Shown here: positions 19,441 to 27,220 of the stretch, one piece after another
Position numbering within the stretch: position 1 is the first letter of the stretch
How the letters are laid out: the number at the start of each line of letters is the position of its first letter
DNA from: Apostichopus californicus
Lineage: Eukaryota > Echinodermata > Holothuroidea > Aspidochirotida > Stichopodidae
Reading direction: 5' to 3'
DNA length: 27,220 nucleotides
Assembly: GCA_020650975.1 (NCBI GenBank)
Contig: JAIPMN010007867.1
Coordinates: 1 to 27,220, forward strand
The notes under the pieces: generated by a model
Databases searched by the model: none
Told to the model about the DNA's origin: nothing
Seen by the model: the letters and a program-made list of their open reading frames with translations, nothing else
Made by a program: the position numbers and the translations under genes

Positions 19441-19760
19441 AGGTCAAAATTCGATTGGGGTCAAGAGAGCTCAAATAATGTAATCACACAAAATCCTAGG
19501 ATTTAAGTTTGATGTTGGTCAAAGTGATACAGCATATGATGGGTCATAAAAGGAGAATTTTATTTTAAAGTCAAAGGTTATGTGGGTCAAAAGATATGAA
19601 AACAACAAAAACGATATAAGAGCCAATCCCTCTTAGGTTTTATGTTTGATTTTGATCAAACTTAGTCACAACGACCACCAGATGATTGGTTATAAAATTT
19701 TTACTTAGTTTAAGGTCGTAGGTCACTTCGTATCCCAAAAGTTAAATTTGGTCTTTGCAA
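19441..19760 (+). repeat. AGGTCA-core tandem array 2, degenerate
   Basis: Three diverged units have half-sites at 19441, 19575 and 19720 (spacing 134 and 145 bp). Unit 2 reads AAGTCA-A-AGGTTA-TGTG-GGGTCA, and unit 3 reads AGGTCG-T-AGGTCA-CTTC. Both keep the DR1 plus 4-bp spacer layout of array 1. More decayed than arrays 1 and 3. Confidence 0.65.
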
Positions 19761-20176
19761 GTAATATCTGTCTTTACAACCAAGCCGGTGATACTGTACT
19801 CAAAATTTAAAAAATTGGCTTTACTGCCGCTTCTCTGGCTGAGCATACAAGATTAATTAAGATCTCCTGACTAATTCAAAGGTATTACCTTTGTGACAAA
19901 CAAATCGTAACTTTGTTTGATGTGGTCAGTGTCTACACTATTTACCTATAGATTCGTAATGAGCAACAATAAGTGAAACCAACAATACAGTGTGACAATG
20001 CCATGAAGGAAGCCTTAAAACTCATAATGTCATGTGAATAATGCACCTCAATCATTAAGTAATTAGCATTAAGTATTAAGACAGAGACAAAAGTATAGCT
20101 CCTCAGTCAGTAACAGATCAGTCAGCTATTATCTTCAATTTAAATTCTATTTTTGGCTGTAGGGATGTATGCATGC

Positions 20177-20348
20177 AATGCTGTGACATTGTATTATACA
20201 GTAGTTAAGATAAGTGCATCTTTGATGCTCTAGTACATGTGTCATTTTGGGGTTATGCTGTGACAATAATGTGAGAAATGCTGTGACATTGTTTAAGAGT
20301 TAAGATACGTGCATCTTTGGTGAGCACTCTAGTACATGTGTCATTTTG
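20177..20348 (+). repeat. Tandem duplication, 100-bp period
   Basis: Copy 1 (20177-20249) and copy 2 (20277-20348) share AATGCTGTGACATTGT, AGTTAAGATA.GTGCATCTTT and CTAGTACATGTGTCATTTTG in order, with short indels between. The 27-bp linker also carries a partial ATGCTGTGACA word (20255), suggesting a more complex history than one event. Confidence 0.9.
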
Positions 20349-20421
20349 CCCAGGGGAATATAACAGACCTATATCCAGATATTATACTTTGGTCATGATT
20401 GCTGCCTGTTTGTGAGGTTCT

Positions 20422-20477
20422 CCCCTTGCCCTTACCCCTGCCCTGCCCTCCCCCACCCTGCCCTCCCACCCTTCCCC
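20422..20477 (-). repeat. C-rich tract, strong G4/i-motif candidate
   Basis: Eleven C-runs of 3-5 bases occur in 56 bp, separated by 1-3 nt (CCCTG, CCCTC and CCCA words). The minus strand therefore far exceeds the four-run G-quadruplex rule, and the + strand could form an i-motif. It lies in PCMTD intron 2, on the template strand for transcription. Confidence 0.85.
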
Positions 20478-21984
20478 AGACTAGCACAGCAGCCCTATCA
20501 CCTAGGGGTTACTGTTGGCTAACTGACATTTCATGTGTTTCATAATTTAAACAGTGTTAGTGAACATTTGTGTAGACTTATTGAACCTATCATGCAATCC
20601 AGTTATATGTGCACAGTGTATATACATTGGCTTTTATGTTCTATAGTCTGGAGAGAGTGGTGTCATTATCTAGATATAATCTCATAACTTGGCCTTGCCT
20701 GTCTGTTGTTTCTCTTAAATTTCACAGAAATCCAATGGAGTTAAATGTAGACTACATGTATATATAGTACATCAAGTTATGAAACAGTTGTTACATATAT
20801 CCTGTTTACATACAGACTTCCTGATTGTGTACAGTGTCAATATTAGTCTGGTAGGATTTTATTGACAAAATTGCTATTCAAAGGAAACTAAAGGTATTTA
20901 AACATTATGTCTAGAGCCATTAACATGCAAATCTTTGTAGACGTACTGTGTCTATTATGACAATAATTTCTTGCTTAGCCTATGGAAAACGTGATGAATT
21001 GTATGCCATAAATCTAGCCTAGATCTGTGGTCAGTGGTTTCTCTTGAGTCCTGTCAAGTTTAATAGAGGTCATCATTATTGGGAAAGCCAAAATTTGACT
21101 GACATGGCATCCATGTTTGAGGGTGGAGAGCCAGCCAGCCAAGTGTTGCTCTCTATTATTTGACCTCATTGGGGACAATATTGATGACCTTCAGAGCAAT
21201 ATCCAGGTCAGAAAAAGTTGAAAATTGTTAACTTTAAATGTCATTTTGAAAATCTGTTTTCTTAATAACAATGGCAGCTGGCATATATTATTGCAAAGAT
21301 ATTTAATTTTTAGAACTATGGTGTAATTTGATGAATGTGTATGGAAACAGCGGAGAGTTACTGATGTGACATCATTTTTCAACACAAGTTCAAACTGACT
21401 TTATAATTTTCATTCAAGCACACCCACTCATTAATTTCCAGAGGGAGAAAGTTCTTTAATACATACTGTATAATGCATGTCAGAATTGTTTGATCGTCAG
21501 AATAGGGTACATTTTCATGTTTATAGAATGGACATATCACATGGTAATATTTCCAAAAAAAATTGGGGAAATTAAAAGTTTATGATATCTAGTTAAGCAA
21601 AGCATTACAAATCTGTCAAGGACGATTTGCTGGTAAGGTTTCATGCATGGGTTCTTTAATAGCTGTGGCATTTATATAAATTGTAAAAAAGTCCATTTTT
21701 TTGGCACAGGTAATTTGTATACTGTAGTCCCCCCTCCACCCCATTTGCACTTGCATGCTGGTTATCCAGAGCACAACAAAGTTTGATTAATTACACTCTC
21801 TGTTTATGAGCTTATGAGGTTGTGATCTTAGGAAGAGCTCGCATTCCGATGTGAACACAGTTTGCTCTGACAAAACATTGATCCATTTGTCCAAATTGGG
21901 CCTTGACATTTCTGTACCACATATATGTACAGTTAATAATTGGGAAGTCACCTTCTCTGAACTCTTTTGCAACTATTGATTATT

Positions 21985-22250
21985 CCAAAGAAAAAAGTAA
22001 TAATAAAAATAAATAATAATAAAAAAAAAGCAAAGAAATAGCTTAATATACCATTTCCATAAAGATTATAAAGATAATAAGAGGTAGACAAAACAAGATA
22101 TGCATAACTTATAAATGTTAAAACCCATTGTACACATTGAGAGTATATATAGTTGTATGTATACATAATGTTTATAATTATAATAGTACATACTATACAC
22201 ACAATAATACACAAACAGTAGACAGATGTATACATGTATATAACATCAAA
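21985..22250. repeat. A/T-rich simple sequence
   Basis: AATAATAAAAATAA words followed by an A9 run and then TATA/TACA-rich DNA. A 101-codon minus-strand open frame here is all Ile, Tyr, Phe and Leu from composition and is not a gene. Confidence 0.7.
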
Positions 22251-24354
22251 CATACTTTATGACTGTCGTCTGCATTATGAATTTATTCAGGTAGATGTAG
22301 ATTTTAAACGCTGGGTCCTTTTTAATTAATATAAATACCACGTTACAATTCAAGATTTTTTAAGTGGAGCGAAGTTTTCACTATCCAGGTATTTAGTAAC
22401 AGCTTGACACTTGACAGACAACTGGGCAAATGTATATAAGTACACTGTAATGTACATGTCTAACACAGTGTAGCTAAGGCTGCACAATAACACACACACA
22501 CTCTACATGCTTGCATGCCAAACTAAAAAACTGTGTGCCATTTCATTAATTAAATTGTACCATAGTTCTGAAAATGCCTGGAAGTTTGTCTTGGTATTGT
22601 AATTCTGCTCCTTCAGGCAAGACAGACACATGAAACAGACATTGCCGCTACACGCCTCAACCCACAGAGAAAAGATTTTTTAGAAGAGAAGCCAAGATCA
22701 CCGTTGTAGGCCTCACCATTAGAGTGAAGGGAAACTTCTGTACGTATATGACTTCCTTAATATGTACAGGGATATCATTTGTCAACAGTCCTTACTTTCA
22801 AGGAAATCCACCATCATCGAGATTAAATGGAAGGTTCGCCTGTAAAATGTCTTGGGATTTTTAATCAGAGTCATAGAATGTACTTGTACATGTTTGTATT
22901 CTATGTCTTTATGCAAGGCACTCTGGAGTCCTGAGCTAGAGATTTCTCTCTCTCTCGAGGAGCTCTTGAACCGTGCGACACTTGTGAAGATTACGGAAAA
23001 CTCTGATGTTGAGTTTCGATCAGAGGGTTAAAAATAGAGGCTCTTAAAAAGAAATCAAGCCTAATTATTTTCTCATATGGGGAAGGGTTTTTGCCCTTTA
23101 AGGTTAGAAATTTTCACCTGGAATGACGTATTCTTAAAGTTCTGTATTGTAAGATATAATTTAAACACATGTATTGAAGAGCTTAAATTGGGAGAGATTT
23201 CAAGATTCATGACTTGAGATGAGTCAAAATTTAAAGATTGTAAGACAAAGAAAAACTAGAAAATAATTGTTCAATAATGAAGTCACATCAAACTATGACT
23301 CTTAAGCTTGACTATAACGACTAATTTCATTTCATTTCATATAGTGAAGTAAAAAAGTAAGTAAAATCGGGAAAATATTATGAAACGTTTTAAAGTTATG
23401 AAATTGAAGTGAATTCACAAATTCCTCGCCCAAGTTACCTTCATTATTTTCAGTGTTATCAGTTGTCATCTTCGATTCTCAGGTTTGGATAACTTGCCGA
23501 CCGAACCTCAAATTCTACGGACACCTATGAACAACATTGTCTTCATCACTCTAATCTATAGGCATTAGAAATCATGAAAATAGCTGCAACTCCCATAAAA
23601 ATCCTTCAAAGATTGACCAGTTTACAAGCCTTTCCATAATTCTAGTTTTATTTATGAATAAACATTAGCTAATTATGCACATTGGTGATGTACAGGGAGT
23701 GACTGACTAATTTTCTGTTATTTTATTCCTTTGTTTTCACAACCTTCGTTTCAAGGACGCTGAACACTTGGCCTAAGGCAACTTTTTGAAAATATGTTAT
23801 TGTCTTCTTTGAAGAGAGAAACATCACATTATTCAAATGATGTATGTTGGCTTGTAGTTAGGGTTTAACTAGAAGGTCTAAAATAAGAAATTGTGATGAG
23901 TGCAACACTCCACATCATAGTTTGCACATATTTATTCAGTTTCCCCCAGATTGATCAAAACTTGTGCGTGTATATCTTGGAAATGAAAAGAGCTTTTTCG
24001 AAACATTTCAACAGATTTTGAATGAGGTTATCACACAGCACATGTACTTTATGGAGCAAATTGGCTGGGGGTCCATAGTACTTAAACTTAGACGATTCAG
24101 TGATGTTCAGATGTTGTAATTGATGTTCACTGCACTGTTTGAGGTTTCATGATAAACAGCGAACAGATACAATGCCATGTATATAGTATCCTGATTCCCT
24201 AGCAAACTATGAAGAGTTTGAAGAGGCAAGAACTCTTTGGCTAAAATGGATTTCTAGTCAAACAGATCTAAATTGCTCTTTCAAAATTTAGTCATTAAAT
24301 GTACTCAATATAGTGAAATGCACGTGAACAGTTGGAAGTCTTTATTTTGGCATC

Positions 24355-24735
24355 CAGAGGCAGATATACCAGGGTGGCTGCAGCCCCCCAACCAAAAATG
24401 TTTGTGAAAATTCGGCCAATATGCTGAGAATTTTTTGGGCACCTACTGAAAGAAGAATAATTTGCAATCTGTTTTTCAATGGTTAAACTTATATTATTAT
24501 TATCATTATTATTGTAACGACTTCCCCAATAATCATAACCAATATGGAAGGGTAATAACACGGAAAATGATTGTATGTTACTGGCATGTGATGTTATAAC
24601 CGATGAATGCCTATATGATATGCAAATTAAACTGATGAACGTGCGCGGAGCGCGCGAAAAACTTTGGTTATATTTTTCGCGCAAGTCGTTACAGCCCCCC
24701 CAAATCAAATTAGGCTCCTACGCCTATGACCATTA
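24355..24735. mobile_element. Transposable-element fragment with 10-bp GC-clamped hairpin
   Basis: The segment starts near CAGGGTGGCTGCAGCCCCCC and ends near AGGCTCCTACGCCTATGACC. It carries a perfect hairpin GCGCGAAAAA (24652-24661) / TTTTTCGCGC (24673-24682) with an 11-nt loop, and a direct pair of CAGCCCCCC words (about 24379 and 24690). An ATT microsatellite lies inside. GC content and CpG density are much higher than in the flanks. Similar sequences (GGTCATAGGCGTAGGAGCC at an end) occur in repeats of many marine invertebrates, from memory. No transposase or reverse transcriptase is recognisable, and the 137-codon minus-strand frame through it is not a known protein. Confidence 0.6.
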
Positions 24736-25105
24736 CTGTAGGCTACTGATATCTACTGAGCAAGGCTCCTACAATATTCAGCATGTCGTAATGTGAATCA
24801 GAATTAACCAAAGACAGCTGTAGGAATCTTAGAATTTTAGAGTATTTGCGTGATCATGCCAAAGAGAGTGACATATTCTCATTAGTGCCTCATCTTGTGA
24901 CATGTTATAAGGTGAATTAATATTTTCTGCTATTCTTGGCCTCAAATTTTATGTGCAGTAAGGATATCAGAAAATACCCCCAAAACAATTTAATCAAGAA
25001 TTTTTTTTTATATTTGGTCAACCACATTGCTCTGTCACTGTGAAGGACAACTAAATCAAATTAATTTTTTTAACGAGGAGGCAAGCAATAAGAACAGAGG
25101 CGCCT

Positions 25106-25117
25106 CCCCCCCCCCCC
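25106..25117 (+). repeat. C12 homopolymer
   Basis: Uninterrupted C12, flanked by GGCGCCT on the left and CACAAAGAGG on the right. Confidence 0.9.
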
Positions 25118-25301
25118 ACAAAGAGGCATGTATAAATGTGTATTTTTGCACACATGTACATGTACTTGTGATGTCTTTAATATTTACCTTGCAAACACAA
25201 TATATCTCAAGAAGAAGATTGGTGACAGTTATCATATTGCTGTAGTTGGCTTGTGGCATGCTCCTAATTAGTGAAGGTTTTTTGTTGGGTGATCGTTAGG
25301 T

Positions 25302-25540
25302 GTTGAAGTCACCAGAGGTAAAAAAAGTGAAAATCTTGGAGAAGGGTCGTTTGTCCATCATAGTTTAATCTTACTCCGTGCAACATACACAGTTTGGTGG
25401 AGGTCAGAGGTCATTTGCTATCGCCAAGAAGGGGCCAATGCAATTGACCAATATCATATTGAACATGTAGCATTATCAGAATTATGAATACAAGGTTCCT
25501 ACATGTGTTAGTTGGGGTCAAAGGTCAGCAGAGGTGAAAA
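25302..25540 (+). repeat. AGGTCA-core tandem array 3
   Basis: Three units start near 25304, 25401 and 25515. Unit 2 has a perfect DR1 (AGGTCA-G-AGGTCA, 25401-25413) followed by TTTG. Unit 3 has GGGTCA-A-AGGTCA (25515-25527), then GCAG and AGGTGA, keeping the DR1 plus DR4 layout. Units 1 and 3 also share a CAGAGGT(A/G)AAAAA.GTG word. Same orientation as arrays 1 and 2. Confidence 0.8.
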
Positions 25541-25959
25541 AGTGTAGTCCTTAGAGTAACAGGTCGACAATAAAGTTGGTTAATTGCATTTGCGATGAAA
25601 AGTTGTGTACTGAATTCTATTAAAATATAGTCACCAATATCAATGTGTGAAGCTGACTGAAGACATTCCAGCTTTCCTTTAGAACAGGCACGATTAAAAT
25701 AACCACCGGAAAGTTGTAGCTGTTTCGTGACTGTTTCACACTTAAATAATAATTATTAATCAATTTATGTGCAAGTCATCTTTAGATTAATTTTTAAGGT
25801 ACCAAGTGTTCGGTATACATAGAGTTAACAAGTGATATTTGCATATGCAGGGAATGAATTTGAAGAAATGTTGGCTTGCTTTTGAAATAAAGAACGGCTA
25901 CAATGACAACAACTACACTGCTCAACAATGACAACAATAAAAATCGCAAATACCACAAA

Positions 25960-26012
25960 TATGATGATGACAAAAATAATAAATAATAATAATAACAACA
26001 CTGCTAAAAAAT
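25960..26012. repeat. AAT/AAC-rich simple repeat
   Basis: GATGATGACAAAAATAAT followed by AAT and AAC trinucleotides. Imperfect microsatellite, no other content. Confidence 0.75.
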
Positions 26013-27171
26013 ATTAAAAACCAAATGAGAAACTCAGTGTCCACATTAATAAAATGGACTTGAGTATTAGTCTGGACTCATCAGTAACCACAGTAAGTTA
26101 AAAAATGTCTTAAGTTCAACAGAAACATTAAAAAAAAAAACACAACTTTGGAATTTTTCTATAGTTGTTAAATGATTTGCTTCATTCGGCTGAAATATAG
26201 CAAGTGGTTTCCACTTCATACACAGAAGCATTTCTGCCTACTCTGTTTTGCTCTCCTGAAATTATGTAGATATATGCTTGTAGCTATTTCTCCTAGACCG
26301 TATCATTGTGACTTTAACCAAAAATACTCCAGGTGTGGAAATCAAAAGTTATGCTGAGCAAACAGCTGTCAATATTCACACACAATATACATAATTGTGA
26401 CAATTCACAGTATATTTTAGTATGTTAACAATGTTATATCAGATGATTGACTATTAAAGGGGTAAATATTTTGAGGGTGGTAGCATTTCATGACGTTGCA
26501 AGAGAATGAGTGACCATTTATGACCATATCTTGAATTTATAGCATATTCTAGAGTGCATATATACGGATGACCTACATGTCACATAATTTGCATAGCATG
26601 TTTAATATGTCTTATCCAAATCTGTGTAAAAATACACCCTTATTTATGCATGTACGGTAAACAGAACAGTGGTCTGCCATTTGGTTAAATATGAAACTTG
26701 ACACATCAAAATCAACAATGAGCGATTTATTGTCTCACACGCTTTCTTTCTAAGCTTCCAAACTTGACATTCTATACACAGATATGTAATGAGAAAGGAG
26801 TTCATATACATACGAAATGTGCAGTTAGGTGTTTCAATATCAAAATAGAACGTGCCCCTGTTATCAACAATCATGTATTCTAGCCTAAACAATGCGTTGT
26901 ACACAGTTAAAACTGTTTGATGTATATCAGGACATGATGTCTTCTTTTTCTAGGTATGTGGTGTTATGTACAGTACAGTAGCTACCACTGATGACTAAAG
27001 ACATTTCATAATGTAACTGTTATGCTGAAACTTCAATTTATGGTTCTAAACTCTCTATGTGTGTGTTCTTGAGATATACCACCAAAGACATGTACATGCA
27101 AATACAGTATGCCTGTGTAGCCCAACTCTCTCATACTGTAGATTTGCATACCTTGAGAACCTGCCAAACAG

Positions 27172-27220
27172 TGGCGGAGCGTCCATACAGTCAGGGGGGG
27201 GGGGGGGCGGATGCCCCCCC
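27172..27220. mobile_element. Transposable-element terminus with poly-G/poly-C hairpin, cut by window end
   Basis: CAGTGGCGGAGCGTCCATACAGTCAGG leads into G14 (27194-27207), then CGGATG and C7 at the window edge. The G and C runs can pair as a hairpin over the CGGATG loop. A start like CAGTGGCGGA followed by G and C runs is seen at ends of repeats in several invertebrate genomes, from memory. The element continues outside the window, so class and length are unknown. Confidence 0.5.

Noticed and set aside
21948..22253. 101-codon hydrophobic minus-strand frame resembling a membrane protein
   Set aside because: The Ile/Tyr/Phe content comes from AT-rich simple sequence, with no membrane-protein pattern beyond composition.
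22895..23030. 42-codon plus-strand frame with charged residues ending in a stop
   Set aside because: Too short, lacks good splice signals at the end, and does not match the expected PCMTD continuation.
24295..24708. 137-codon minus-strand open frame
   Set aside because: Spans the edge of a repeat element and an ATT microsatellite (Asn/Asp run), with no recognisable domain.

Overview
The window looks like intron-rich, AT-rich nuclear DNA from a marine invertebrate deuterostome. An echinoderm is most likely, possibly a sea cucumber. This rests on codon-scale similarity of one exon to the metazoan PCMTD family, on the style of dispersed repeats (TTAA-flanked MITE, AGGTCA-core minisatellites, many poly-G/C tracts), and on my memory of similar repeats in echinoderm sequence. 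I could not search a database, so the taxonomic call is an inference. There are no operons, Shine-Dalgarno sites or long ORFs. Nearly all ORFs of 60-137 codons are chance open frames or lie in repeats.

The one gene I recognise with confidence is PCMTD (PCMTD1/2-like, protein-L-isoaspartate O-methyltransferase domain-containing protein) on the + strand. Its first coding exon is 18760-18909, with the ATG at 18777 and a phase-1 donor at 18910. It encodes 44 N-terminal residues with an N-myristoylation signature. A plausible non-coding first exon ends at 14400, about 115 bp downstream of a perfect CRE (TGACGTCA, 14278-14285). This implies a 5'UTR intron of about 4.4 kb. The next coding exon was not found before the window ends, so intron 2 exceeds 8.3 kb.

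Layout. 1-700 is a mobile-element graveyard: a tRNA-like Pol III promoter, an LTR end, a tRNA-Leu-type primer-binding site and a decayed gag start, followed by two minus-strand tRNA-like relics. 700-7750 is non-genic, with a POU-octamer cluster, G4-prone tracts, a CpG/CRE-containing promoter candidate (about 4380-4520) and a hairpin cluster (5141-5212). 7756-8270 is one copy of an approximately 510-bp dispersed repeat whose second copy lies at 16986-17490. 8270-13500 is mostly featureless, with a hairpin element at 13094-13238 and two speculative minus-strand exons (about 11924-11983 and 13495-13530). 13500-14400 is the PCMTD promoter region and may be bidirectional. 14401-18759 is the 5'UTR intron, holding an AGGTCA array, the second repeat copy and a complete 363-bp MITE. 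18910-27220 is intron 2, holding two more AGGTCA arrays, a 100-bp tandem duplication, a C-rich G4/i-motif tract, a hairpin-bearing transposable-element fragment and another element end at the right edge.

The most interesting structure is a family of 100-150 bp tandem units whose core is nuclear-receptor half-sites (AGGTCA) in DR1 plus DR4 arrangement. It occurs as three separate arrays in the same orientation, all inside PCMTD introns.
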